Source: Herbinix sp. (GTDB taxonomy: Bacteria; Bacillota; Clostridia; Lachnospirales; Lachnospiraceae). From it: a DNA stretch of 36,419 nucleotides. Made by a program: the position numbers and the translations under genes. Every line of letters begins with the position of its first letter. Positions within the stretch are counted from its first letter, which is position 1. The notes beneath the pieces are model-generated. The model had not been told where the DNA came from, did no database searches, and was given only the letters and a program-made list of their open reading frames with translations. The stretch lies in contig JAQZBD010000017.1 in the NCBI GenBank assembly GCA_029239235.1, forward strand, positions 1-36,419, given 5' to 3'. This document shows, piece after piece, positions 25,756 through 33,298 of the stretch.

Positions 25756-27141
25756 ATGGCACTTGTCGGTGCATTTATTGTTCCCCATCCACCGCTGATT
25801 GTTCCGGAAGTTGGCAAAGGACAGGAGGAACAAATCAGTAAAACAATTGAAAGCTATCATGAAGTTGCTAAACGAATTGCTGCATTAAAGCCTGAGACAA
25901 TCATCATTTCCTCACCACATTCTATGATGTACTCGGATTATTTCCATATCTCTCCAGGGAAGGAAGCAACGGGAGACTTCGGGCAGTTCAGTGCTGGAAA
26001 AGTATCCTATCATGTGTGGTATGACGAGGATTTTGTAGATGCCTTAGAGCAGTGTGCAGAAAAGAATGGTATTGAGGCGGGAACACTGGGGGAAAAGAAT
26101 CCCCATTTAGATCATGGAACCATGGTTCCCCTATATTTTATCAATCAATATATGGAGGACTATAAATTGGTCCGTATGGGCTTATCGGGTCTGTCAAACA
26201 CTGATCACTATAAGCTGGGAAAATGTGTAGCTAAGACAGCGGACAAGCTTGGAAGAAGAATTGTATTTGTAGCAAGCGGTGATTTGTCCCATAAATTAAA
26301 GTCGGAGGGACCCTACGGCTTTGCAAAGGAAGGTTCGGAATTTGATCAGCAGGTGACACAGGCAATGAAAGCTGGAGACTTCCTTAAGTTTATGGAATTC
26401 TCTCCTGACTTCTGCGAATCAGCAGCGGAATGCGGACTTAAGTCCTTCACCATCATGGCAGGCGCATTGAGTGGTAAGACGGTGGAAACGGACTTCTTAT
26501 CCTATGAAGGAACCTTTGGTGTAGGGTATGCTTTGTGTGAGTTTAAAATCACCGGGGAAAGTGATCAGAGGAATTTTGATCAGATATTTACAGAGAAACA
26601 GAGAGCGCTTGTTCGTAAGCAGCAAGAAAAGGAAGACCCTTATGTTCATTTAGCAAGACAGGCTTTGGAATATCATCTTGAAACAGGGGAGTATATGAAA
26701 ATGCCAAAGGGGCTACCGCAGGAGATGACAACACGAAAGGCTGGTGTCTTTGTATCCTTGAAGAAGCACGGAAGTTTGCGCGGTTGTATCGGAACCATTA
26801 GTCCTGTAACGGATAGCATTGCTGAGGAAATTCTTCGCAATGCCGTAAGTTCCGGGCTGGAGGATCCACGATTTCCACCGGTAGCGCAGGAAGAGCTGCC
26901 AGAACTAATCATAAGTGTGGATGTGCTTGGGGAACCAGAACCAATCTCTTCTACGGCAGAACTGGATGTTGTCCGTTATGGAGTTATTGTGTCTTCAGGA
27001 CGAAAACGAGGATTGTTGCTCCCAAATCTTGAAAATGTAAATACAGTGGATGAACAGGTTGCTATTGCTAGGAAAAAAGCAGGAATTTATGACAATGAAG
27101 CCGTTCGTATGGAACGCTTTGAGGTGGTGAGACATAAATGA
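25756..27141 (+). CDS. AmmeMemoRadiSam A/B fusion: Memo-like domain plus AMMECR1 domain
   Basis: A 461-residue protein. The first about 265 residues have the class III extradiol-dioxygenase/Memo fold: VPHPPLIVP (H11), SSPHSMMYSDYF, LDHGTMVPLYF and ASGDLSHKL, with conserved metal-site histidines. The last about 175 residues are an AMMECR1 domain with SLRGCIGTI and DPRFPPV. GGAGGTGAT precedes the ATG at 25756. The downstream radical SAM gene starts within its stop codon (ATGA overlap). Memo, AMMECR1 and radical SAM proteins define the bacterial AmmeMemoRadiSam trio; its reaction is not settled. Ring-cleavage activity should not be assumed. Confidence 0.88.
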   Translation: MALVGAFIVPHPPLIVPEVGKGQEEQISKTIESYHEVAKRIAALKPETIIISSPHSMMYSDYFHISPGKEATGDFGQFSAGKVSYHVWYDEDFVDALEQCAEKNGIEAGTLGEKNPHLDHGTMVPLYFINQYMEDYKLVRMGLSGLSNTDHYKLGKCVAKTADKLGRRIVFVASGDLSHKLKSEGPYGFAKEGSEFDQQVTQAMKAGDFLKFMEFSPDFCESAAECGLKSFTIMAGALSGKTVETDFLSYEGTFGVGYALCEFKITGESDQRNFDQIFTEKQRALVRKQQEKEDPYVHLARQALEYHLETGEYMKMPKGLPQEMTTRKAGVFVSLKKHGSLRGCIGTISPVTDSIAEEILRNAVSSGLEDPRFPPVAQEELPELIISVDVLGEPEPISSTAELDVVRYGVIVSSGRKRGLLLPNLENVNTVDEQVAIARKKAGIYDNEAVRMERFEVVRHK

Positions 27142-27965
27142 AAGTCAGGTGTAACATCTGCCCACACCACTGTAACATAGAGGAAGGGCATATTGGCTTA
27201 TGCAGGGCAAGGACAAATCGCGAGGGTCAAATTACCAGTGAGAATTATGGCAAGCTTACAGCCCTTGCTCTTGATCCGATAGAAAAAAAGCCGCTGGCTC
27301 ATTTTTATCCCGGCAGCAGAATCCTATCTATAGGCAGCTATGGTTGTAACCTGAAATGCTCCTTCTGCCAGAACAGTGACATCTCCATGGTGGGAGGAGA
27401 TGAGATAGGGATTCAGGAAACTACAGCTGAGGAAATGGTTCAAAAAGCATTATTGTTACAGAACCGTAGAAACATCGGAATAGCATACACCTATAATGAG
27501 CCGTTGATTGGTTATGAATTTGTCCGTGATTGTGCTATGCTTGTAAAAGAAAAGGGTATGAGAAATGTAGTGGTGACCAATGGGTATATCTGTGAGGAAC
27601 CGCTAAAACAACTTCTACCGTTTATTGACGCTTTTAATATAGACTTGAAATGCTTTACGGAGCATTATTATCATGAGCTGGGCGGAGACCTAGAGACAGT
27701 AAAGAGAACAATTGAGATAGCCGCTGAACAAAGTCATGTCGAGATTACTACACTAATTGTTCCCGGAAAAAATGATACCAACGAGGAGATGGAGAAGTTA
27801 TCAGAATGGCTGTCAATGATCAGTCCGGAGATTCCGCTCCATATTTCCCGGTTCTTCCCCAGGTGGCAGATGCAGGACTGTGAAGCAACCCCGGTGGAAC
27901 GAGTATATCAGTTAGCGAAGCTTGCAAGGAATAAGCTTTTGCATGTTCATGAGGGCAACTGCTAG
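27138..27965 (+). CDS. AmmeMemoRadiSam system radical SAM enzyme
   Basis: A 275-residue radical SAM enzyme. The cluster-binding motif is C70-x3-C74-x2-C77 (GCNLKCSFCQN), preceded by an N-terminal cysteine module C5-x2-C8-x3-C12-x9-C22. YTYNEP and VTNGYI are typical of the PflA-like branch, and HISRFFPRWQM near the C-terminus is characteristic of this family. It overlaps the Memo/AMMECR1 gene by 4 bp, so the two products are made together. A strong terminator follows. The substrate is unknown; it may modify its fused partner or a small molecule. Confidence 0.88.
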   Translation: MKVRCNICPHHCNIEEGHIGLCRARTNREGQITSENYGKLTALALDPIEKKPLAHFYPGSRILSIGSYGCNLKCSFCQNSDISMVGGDEIGIQETTAEEMVQKALLLQNRRNIGIAYTYNEPLIGYEFVRDCAMLVKEKGMRNVVVTNGYICEEPLKQLLPFIDAFNIDLKCFTEHYYHELGGDLETVKRTIEIAAEQSHVEITTLIVPGKNDTNEEMEKLSEWLSMISPEIPLHISRFFPRWQMQDCEATPVERVYQLAKLARNKLLHVHEGNC

Positions 27966-28012
27966 TAATTGTTTAGCTGAACTTAGAAGAAATTAATAAT
28001 ATGATCAGATGG

Positions 28013-28073
28013 CCGCAAGAAATAATATAGAGGAATGTCATAAAATCCATATTATCTCTTGCGGTAATTTTTT
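28013..28073 (+). terminator. Terminator after the AmmeMemoRadiSam operon
   Basis: A 16-bp stem with one mismatch (CCGCAAGAAATAATAT at 28013-28028, ATATTATCTCTTGCGG at 28049-28064) is followed by TAATTTTTT. Confidence 0.82.
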
Positions 28074-28082
28074 ATATTAATA

Positions 28083-28098
28083 TTACCGTTTAAGGTAA
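28083..28098 (+). promoter_or_regulatory. TTACC/GGTAA operator candidate upstream of the HTH-Uma2 gene
   Basis: TTACC-GTTTAA-GGTAA is an inverted repeat, and a third GGTAAT half-site occurs at 28127-28132. The encoded protein has an N-terminal helix-turn-helix, so autoregulation is possible. Confidence 0.35.
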
Positions 28099-28230
28099 TG
28101 ATATATTGAAAAATAACTCTATTCATGGTAATATATTAGTAGATAAGGAATTAGATAAAACTTATTTAAATTTAGAAATTATATTAGATCATTATTATTA
28201 CATCCATCATTGAATTAGGGGGTTAATAGT

Positions 28231-29013
28231 ATGGATATAGAGTTGTTGAAAAGTGTTAAAAAGCTGCAGAAACTGACCAATGAAGAATTATCACAAAAAT
28301 CCGGTGTTCCGCTTGGAACCTTGAATAAGATATTAAGCGGAGCGACCAAATCACCCGGGTACAATACTTTGAAAGCAATAGCAGATGCCCTTAAGGAGAA
28401 TTCCTATGACTTGAATAGCACTAATGCTGAGGTTTTACACGAAGCTATCCCATATGATGTAACACATAAATATACAACTGACGATTATTATGCACTACCG
28501 GATGATGCGCGAGTGGAATTGATGGATGGTAACTTTTATTTTATGGAAGCTCCTAGTGCAGTGCATCAGACAATCATTGGTGAACTTTATTTTGTTATAA
28601 AAAGTTATATAAAAAAGAAAGAGGGGCAATGTAAAGTATATTTGTCTCCCTTCGATGTACGACTGGATAACGATAATAAAACAATGCTGCAACCAGATAT
28701 TATGGTAATATGTGATAAGAATAAAGTGGATCGAAGCAGATGTAATGGGGCACCGGATTTTATCGCTGAGATTGTATCAAGAAGCAGCGGGAAGCTTGAT
28801 TATATTAAAAAGCTTAATAAATATTTGGATGCAGGGGTCAGAGAATATTGGATTATTGACCCTGAGAAAAAGATGGTTACGGTATTTGAGTTTTCGAGGG
28901 ATAGTACGCCAAAGTATTATACCTTTGTTGACAAAATACCCTTTGGTATATTTGAAGAGCTGGTAATTGATTTTTCTAATATTGAGAAAGAAATCAGCGA
29001 GATAGAGGCTTAA
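28231..29013 (+). CDS. XRE-type HTH fused to Uma2-family nuclease-fold protein
   Basis: A 260-residue protein. Residues 1-60 form a Cro/CI-type helix-turn-helix (LTNEELSQKSGVPLGTLNKILSG). Residues about 75-255 are a Uma2/DUF820 domain (PF05685), a PD-(D/E)XK restriction-endonuclease-like fold, with RVELMDGNFYFMEAP, LQPDIMVICD, PDFIAEIVSRSS and YLDAGVREYWIIDP. The Asp and Glu of the last motifs are the likely metal ligands. AGGGGG precedes the ATG. Uma2 proteins are abundant in cyanobacteria and clostridia, and their DNA target is largely unknown. The gene stands alone between two terminators. Confidence 0.82.
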   Translation: MDIELLKSVKKLQKLTNEELSQKSGVPLGTLNKILSGATKSPGYNTLKAIADALKENSYDLNSTNAEVLHEAIPYDVTHKYTTDDYYALPDDARVELMDGNFYFMEAPSAVHQTIIGELYFVIKSYIKKKEGQCKVYLSPFDVRLDNDNKTMLQPDIMVICDKNKVDRSRCNGAPDFIAEIVSRSSGKLDYIKKLNKYLDAGVREYWIIDPEKKMVTVFEFSRDSTPKYYTFVDKIPFGIFEELVIDFSNIEKEISEIEA

Positions 29014-29037
29014 GGGCAGGTGGATTACTTATAAGGC

Positions 29038-29085
29038 AAAGGGCTGCTACTAAATCAACATGATAAAGTAGCAGCCCTTTTAGAG
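29038..29085. terminator. Terminator between convergent Uma2 and ABC genes
   Basis: A perfect 14-bp stem (AAAGGGCTGCTACT at 29038-29051, AGTAGCAGCCCTTT at 29067-29080) ends in a short T-run. It lies between genes that converge. Confidence 0.85.
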
Positions 29086-29119
29086 AGATATAAATCAAAA
29101 ACTAAGATAAATTGAAATT

Positions 29120-29812
29120 TTAATCCTCCTTAATGCTCTTCGAATATAAAACCGTAGCAATAGCGAAGAGGAGAACGAAATTAATTACAAGAACGATAAG
29201 CCCAAAGACAGTAACATCCTTACCCGCCAAAAAGTAACTGATCTGACCGCTAAAGGTAAATTTTGAGATAGCTTCGATACCGGAATTAAAGTTAGCTAAC
29301 ATCGGCATAAAGGCGAATATCATCCCAATAGATATAGCCATACCGCTTGCTGCAGCAGCATTTTTTGAATACAATCCGAGGCAGGCTCCTAACACAAGGG
29401 ATATGAGACTTCCTATGGCCAGCGATGCCATAAAAATTAAGGACTGTTTTACTGAATACTCGGTAAATAACAAGAATATGCTGCCTGTGATTAAGTTTGC
29501 AAGGAGTACGAAGCCCCCAATGCTGAGCAGATATTCCTTTAAGGTTACATTTGACAGAAATAATACTCGTAATGTATTCTTTTCCTTTTCCTCAGCGATA
29601 ATACTACTGGTAGCCATAATGGGAGTAAAGACACAATGCATCGTTGAGAACATGGATACAAAGAGGGAATCCATTCCAGCCTGACCCTTCATAGCCTGGG
29701 TCATGACAAGGGCAATAATCGGGAATACGATAAATAAAACTAATACGGGCGTATTCTTAAGAGAATCCTTGATCTGTTTATAAAATAAAGCTGTAATATT
29801 CTGAACATGCAT
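29120..29812 (-). CDS. ABC-2-type transporter permease
   Basis: A 230-residue membrane protein with about six segments, the ABC-2 architecture: N-terminal KQIKDSLKNTPVLVLFIVFP, a cytoplasmic loop IAEEKEKNTLRVLFLSNVT (the coupling-helix region common to this family) and a C-terminal pair of helices. Its start codon overlaps the stop of the ATPase gene by 1 bp. It presumably works as a dimer with the upstream ATPase to export an unknown substrate such as a peptide or lipid. Confidence 0.87.
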   Translation of the reverse strand: MHVQNITALFYKQIKDSLKNTPVLVLFIVFPIIALVMTQAMKGQAGMDSLFVSMFSTMHCVFTPIMATSSIIAEEKEKNTLRVLFLSNVTLKEYLLSIGGFVLLANLITGSIFLLFTEYSVKQSLIFMASLAIGSLISLVLGACLGLYSKNAAAASGMAISIGMIFAFMPMLANFNSGIEAISKFTFSGQISYFLAGKDVTVFGLIVLVINFVLLFAIATVLYSKSIKED

Positions 29813-30654
29813 TAGATATCCAACTCCCTTCCGGTTAAAGACATGAATACGGTCTCCAGGTTAGGCTCGGAGGAATGGATGGCTTCCACTTTTTCCTCTG
29901 CAAAATAGGAAGCAATTTGTGTTGCATTCTCCGGCTTATTTATGATAGTTACGGTTTTACCATCCCGGCATAGGATGGATATCATATTCTCTTTATTATA
30001 CTTTCTGCAAATATCATCGGGGATACCAAATTCCACGATATGGCCTTCGTTTAACAGCGCAATATGATTACAGAGTTTATGAGCTTCTATCATGTTGTGA
30101 GTTGTCAGGAATATAGTGGTTCCGTCTGCTTTTAGCTCTAGTAATAGCCGGTGGATCTCATTTGCAGTAGCAGGATCCAGGCCGCTGGTGGGTTCATCTA
30201 AAAAGAGTATCTTAGGATGATGGAGCAAGGCTCTGGCTAAAATCAGCCGTTGCTTCATACCCTTTGATAATTTTTCTGCGGAAAGCTTAACATCGGTTAA
30301 TCCTACCCGCTTTAACGCATTTACCACAACATCTTTTTTAACATTATTAAATTTTGCAAAAAGCATCATGTTGTCATAGCAGGTCAAACGTTCGTAGATT
30401 CCGCTGTTATCCATAACCATTCCTATCTCAGAGTAAATACTACGATCCAGGCTATCACAGCTTTTGCCCATAATCTCCGCACTGCCGGAATAGGAAAGCT
30501 GGCCCGTTAGTATCTTAATAAGAGTTGTCTTTCCTGCTCCGGATGGTCCAAGCAGCCCGAAGATTTCTCCGGATGATACGGTTAAAGAAAGATTTTTTAA
30601 TACTTGCTTTTGATTAAAGCTTTTAGAAATATCCTTAATACATATGCTATTCAT
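29812..30654 (-). CDS. ABC transporter ATP-binding protein
   Basis: A 280-residue cytoplasmic ATPase. Walker A is GPSGAGKT (36-43), the signature is LSKGMKQ (129-135), Walker B is KILFLDEP (148-155) and the switch histidine lies in LTTHNMIEAHKL. The C-terminal region of about 60 residues resembles the extension of bacitracin/lantibiotic-type exporters. It overlaps the DUF3021 gene upstream by 8 bp and the permease downstream by 1 bp. Confidence 0.92.
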   Translation of the reverse strand: MNSICIKDISKSFNQKQVLKNLSLTVSSGEIFGLLGPSGAGKTTLIKILTGQLSYSGSAEIMGKSCDSLDRSIYSEIGMVMDNSGIYERLTCYDNMMLFAKFNNVKKDVVVNALKRVGLTDVKLSAEKLSKGMKQRLILARALLHHPKILFLDEPTSGLDPATANEIHRLLLELKADGTTIFLTTHNMIEAHKLCNHIALLNEGHIVEFGIPDDICRKYNKENMISILCRDGKTVTIINKPENATQIASYFAEEKVEAIHSSEPNLETVFMSLTGRELDI

Positions 30655-31138
30655 CCTCTACCTCCTCTCTTTGCTCCTTATATTCATGGAGCAGCTCATC
30701 ATAGCGCTTACTATCCAGTTTCGTTTTTATAATCATTACAGTAGAACCGATCAGAAAACCTCCGCCAAAGCAGATGAAAAAACCAGCCCAGCCTAGAGAA
30801 TTATTATAAGCGAACCAACCAAATAACAAAATAAACACAATGTGTAGGATAAGAATGCTTAGTAACATAGCAATTGTTCGCCATAGAGCCATCATATGCT
30901 TAAAGATACGCTCGCTAAAGAATAGATTCATTAAGAGGTTTATGGAAGCTGCACTTAATAGAAACTGCAGCAGAGTTATAGAGGCCAAGCCCTTTGATCC
31001 GAATTGGAACATGGTGGATATTTCTCTGGTTTTTTCTCCGAACAGGGCGGCAATTAACATTAGCATCAGGATATCCATTGCAAACAGTATAAGTGTCCTG
31101 GATATAAATTGAAAGAAAGGATTTACCTTGTGTTCCAT
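30647..31138 (-). CDS. DUF3021-type membrane protein
   Basis: A 163-residue protein with four predicted membrane helices (about 12-32, 45-66, 86-110 and 117-140) and a charged, Lys/Glu-rich cytoplasmic tail. This layout and its place beside a LytTR regulator fit DUF3021. In streptococcal LytTR regulatory systems (HdrRM, BrsRM) a small membrane protein inhibits its partner LytTR regulator; by analogy this may be the membrane inhibitor or sensor, an inference. It abuts the LytTR gene by 1 bp. Confidence 0.78.
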   Translation of the reverse strand: MEHKVNPFFQFISRTLILFAMDILMLMLIAALFGEKTREISTMFQFGSKGLASITLLQFLLSAASINLLMNLFFSERIFKHMMALWRTIAMLLSILILHIVFILLFGWFAYNNSLGWAGFFICFGGGFLIGSTVMIIKTKLDSKRYDELLHEYKEQREEVEDE

Positions 31139-31578
31139 TATTTCACCCCCAGTTTTTTTCTAATTACAGGTGCATATTGTCTCGATACAAATATTTTTTC
31201 TTGATTACTCATGGTTACCAGCAGCTTACCGTCAATATCTGCTCTGATTGAGGTAATCTGATTAAAATTTAAGATACAGGATTTATTAATTCGAATAAAA
31301 TCTAAGGCTGCAAGCTGTTCTTCCAATTCATATAATTTTAAATCTGTTTCATACACATCCTTCTTTGTGTAAAAGAAGGTTTTTTTATCGACTGTATCTA
31401 TATAAAGTACCTTTGAGGCATCTAAAATGTAAGTCTGGTCATCTTTTCTTCCTGTGAGCTTTAAATCAAGTACCCGGAGCATGGAAATAATCTTTTCTAC
31501 CTCAGTGCTTATTTTATTGCAGCTGATGGTAATTTCGGTTTCCTTAAGCCCCGGATTCTCATTAATATGTATCTTCAA
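31138..31578 (-). CDS. LytTR-domain DNA-binding regulator
   Basis: About 146 residues. The N-terminal half (to about 50) is a small unrecognised region; the rest is a LytTR domain, with ILYIDTVDKKTFFYT-like beta strands, YELEEQLAALDFIRINKSCILNFNQI and a basic end FVSRQYAPVIRKKLG. There is no receiver domain. On the minus strand GGAGG lies 7 nt before a TTG at 31578, while the ATG at 31593 has no ribosome site and contains that GGAGG, so I prefer TTG. It is the first gene of a four-gene operon with DUF3021 and an ABC transporter. Confidence 0.82.
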   Translation of the reverse strand: MKIHINENPGLKETEITISCNKISTEVEKIISMLRVLDLKLTGRKDDQTYILDASKVLYIDTVDKKTFFYTKKDVYETDLKLYELEEQLAALDFIRINKSCILNFNQITSIRADIDGKLLVTMSNQEKIFVSRQYAPVIRKKLGVK

Positions 31579-31645
31579 AGGATGCACCTCCATTTCTCAT
31601 TCAATATACTAATTCTACCATTTATTTTCAACCTTTCCAGCCTAT

Positions 31646-31746
31646 GTTGCAGAAAATAGCAACTTAGTTTCGCAAAAATAGCATCAGCTTAAATTATTCG
31701 GCAGCAGTAAAGGTTTTCTGCTGCATTTTAATAGTTGCAGAAAATA
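31646..31746 (-). promoter_or_regulatory. 22-bp-phased repeats upstream of the LytTR operon
   Basis: GTTGCAGAAAATA occurs exactly at 31646 and 31734, and a variant GTTTCGCAAAAATA at 31668. Starts are 22, 66 and 88 bp apart, all multiples of 22. LytTR regulators bind paired direct repeats centred about 21-22 bp apart. A GCAGCAG/CTGCTGC hairpin (31701-31724) lies between the copies. Confidence 0.5.
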
Positions 31747-31823
31747 TAAAATACATAAAAATAAAAAAGCTTTTCATACTATCAATAACGACCATGCTTG
31801 TAAGGTCACTAGGTGTCAGATGC

Positions 31824-31844
31824 GAATTATTATTTTAATAATTC
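31824..31844. promoter_or_regulatory. Palindromic operator candidate upstream of the small protein
   Basis: GAATTATTA (31824-31832) and TAATAATTC (31836-31844) form a perfect 9-bp inverted repeat around TTT, and the half-site GAATTATTA recurs at 31894-31902. No gene lies in 31579-31942 apart from these sites. Confidence 0.4.
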
Positions 31845-31942
31845 AAACTAACGCCTTAGAAAATAACGATAAGACATGATTAATAGAAAATGAGAATTAT
31901 TAACGAGAGAAGATGCATTACTGAAACCATTAGGAGGTAATT

Positions 31943-32101
31943 ATGAGCAGAGAAAAAGAAAAGCAAGAAAAGATGAATCAAACAAAATCAAAGGAAAAAT
32001 TCAATAGTATTACTAATTCAGTAAAGCCGGAAAATCAAAATCAAGATCATAATGTAAAGAAGGAAGGCGTAGGAAGACAAAACTTTAAATACAAGGATTA
32101 G
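31943..32101 (+). CDS. 52-residue hydrophilic orphan protein
   Basis: A short frame starting MSREKEKQEK and ending GRQNFKYKD, rich in Lys, Glu, Gln and Asn and without hydrophobic segments or cysteines. A strong AGGAGG lies 6 nt before the ATG and a terminator starts 55 bp after the stop, so it is a complete transcription unit. The low-complexity polar composition recalls small spore or stress proteins of clostridia, but I do not recognise a family. Confidence 0.62.
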   Translation: MSREKEKQEKMNQTKSKEKFNSITNSVKPENQNQDHNVKKEGVGRQNFKYKD

Positions 32102-32155
32102 TATACTTGCTTTAGTAGATTTTAAATTTACGTGAATAGGATTCGATGATAAATG

Positions 32156-32202
32156 AGAGGTACTGGTATCCTTGATATGAGTGATACTAATACCTCTTTT
32201 TT
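32156..32202 (+). terminator. Terminator after the small orphan gene
   Basis: AGAGGTA (32156-32162) pairs with TACCTCT (32191-32197), with an inner GGTATC/GATAC helix, followed by TTTTTT. Confidence 0.75.
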
Positions 32203-32291
32203 AGAGTTGGATTTTATAATAGTTTCTGATACATTTCTCATAACAAGCAATCAGTGGCATTTCCTATGTTGAAATGAGGGACTGGCTGTTG

Positions 32292-32394
32292 TATAATATC
32301 GACAGATATTATACCAGCGCCGAAGCGAAGCGGAGTGCGCATCCTTGGCACGAAGTGCCATAGCATGTGTTTTTTACATGCTATAATATCGACA
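32292..32394 (+). repeat. Structured interspersed repeat, copy B
   Basis: An element of about 103 bp flanked by exact direct repeats of TATAATATCGACA (32292 and 32382). Hairpins: TATAATATC/GATATTATA (32292-32300, 32305-32313, perfect), GCGC...GCGC with an inner CCG/CGG (32317-32340), TGGCAC-GAA-GTGCCA (32346-32360, perfect) and ATAGCATGT/ACATGCTAT (32360-32368, 32376-32384, perfect). The core AGCGCCGAA...GGAGTGCGCAT is shared with copy A (10120-10218). The outer helices differ in sequence between copies but stay paired. It ends 25 bp before tatD. Between 32203 and 32291 I see nothing else. Confidence 0.68.
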
Positions 32395-32418
32395 AAGAAG
32401 GAAGTTAGAGGTTATTTT

Positions 32419-33186
32419 ATGATATTTGAAACCCATGCTCATTATGAAGATGAGGCATTTGATATAGACCGGGAAGAATTGCTGGATAGTTTTTTAAAAA
32501 ATGGAATTAATCATGTAGTTAATGTGGGTTCTGAGGTCGGAACAATTGATAAGATATTGGCCTTGGCCGAACAATATCCCTTTGTTTATGCCGCTGTTGG
32601 GATTCATCCCAGCGGTACCGCGGAGCTGAATGAAGAGACCTTTGCTTGGCTAAAAGAGAAAGCAAAGCATGAAAAGAACCTAGCGATTGGTGAGATTGGT
32701 CTTGATTATTATTGGGATACCCCGGACAGAGCGATTCAAAAGAAGTGGTTTGAGCGGCAGATTGAGTTAGCGCGGGAATTAAATTTCCCAATGATCATTC
32801 ATAGCAGAGACGCGGCAAATGATACCTATTCTATGTTAAAAGCGGCAAAGGCAGAGGAGATTGGGGCGATTATTCATTGCTTTGGTTATGGAGTAGAACA
32901 GGCAAGACAGTATCTGGATATGGATTTTTACCTTGGAATCGGCGGTGTCGTAACCTTTACAAATGGTAAAAAGCTAAAGGAAGTAGTGGAATATGCACCG
33001 CTTGAGAAACTAGTTTTAGAAACAGACAGCCCTTATCTTTCACCGGTGCCTAACCGCGGAAAACGAAATAATTCATTTAATTTAACCTATGTGGCTCAGG
33101 AGATAGCTCGGATTAAACAGATGGATTACGAGACAGTACTTCGGGTTACAGAGGAAAATGCTAAGAGGTTTTACCGCTTGCCCTAG
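32419..33186 (+). CDS. tatD: TatD-family metal-dependent deoxyribonuclease
   Basis: A TIM-barrel metal-dependent hydrolase of 255 residues. Metal ligands are visible as ETHAHY (HxH), IGEIGLDYYW, MIIHSRDA, IIHCFGYG and ETDSPYLSP. GAGG lies 8 nt upstream of the ATG at 32419; a longer in-frame reading runs back into the structured repeat and is unlikely. It is followed by rsmA as in B. subtilis, though the intervening yabE and rnmV are absent. It acts in DNA repair or degradation. Confidence 0.92.
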   Translation: MIFETHAHYEDEAFDIDREELLDSFLKNGINHVVNVGSEVGTIDKILALAEQYPFVYAAVGIHPSGTAELNEETFAWLKEKAKHEKNLAIGEIGLDYYWDTPDRAIQKKWFERQIELARELNFPMIIHSRDAANDTYSMLKAAKAEEIGAIIHCFGYGVEQARQYLDMDFYLGIGGVVTFTNGKKLKEVVEYAPLEKLVLETDSPYLSPVPNRGKRNNSFNLTYVAQEIARIKQMDYETVLRVTEENAKRFYRLP

Positions 33187-33259
33187 AAACGTGTAACATG
33201 AAAGAAGAGCAATAGTCAGCGGTTAAAGCAATTTTTAAGTAAGTGAGTCGTTGATTAGA

Positions 33260-33293
33260 GTGAATAGATGATGAAAGTGAATAGATGATGAAA
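33260..33293 (+). repeat. 17-bp tandem duplication ahead of rsmA
   Basis: GTGAATAGATGATGAAA occurs twice in direct succession (33260-33276, 33277-33293), followed by GTGAA of a third partial copy. It contains the only ATG codons near the rsmA start, in the wrong frame. Confidence 0.8.
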
Positions 33294-33298
33294 GTGAA

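Noticed and set aside
32335-32418. N-terminal extension of TatD into repeat copy B
   Set aside because: The TatD fold begins at MIFETHAHY; the extension only translates the repeat.
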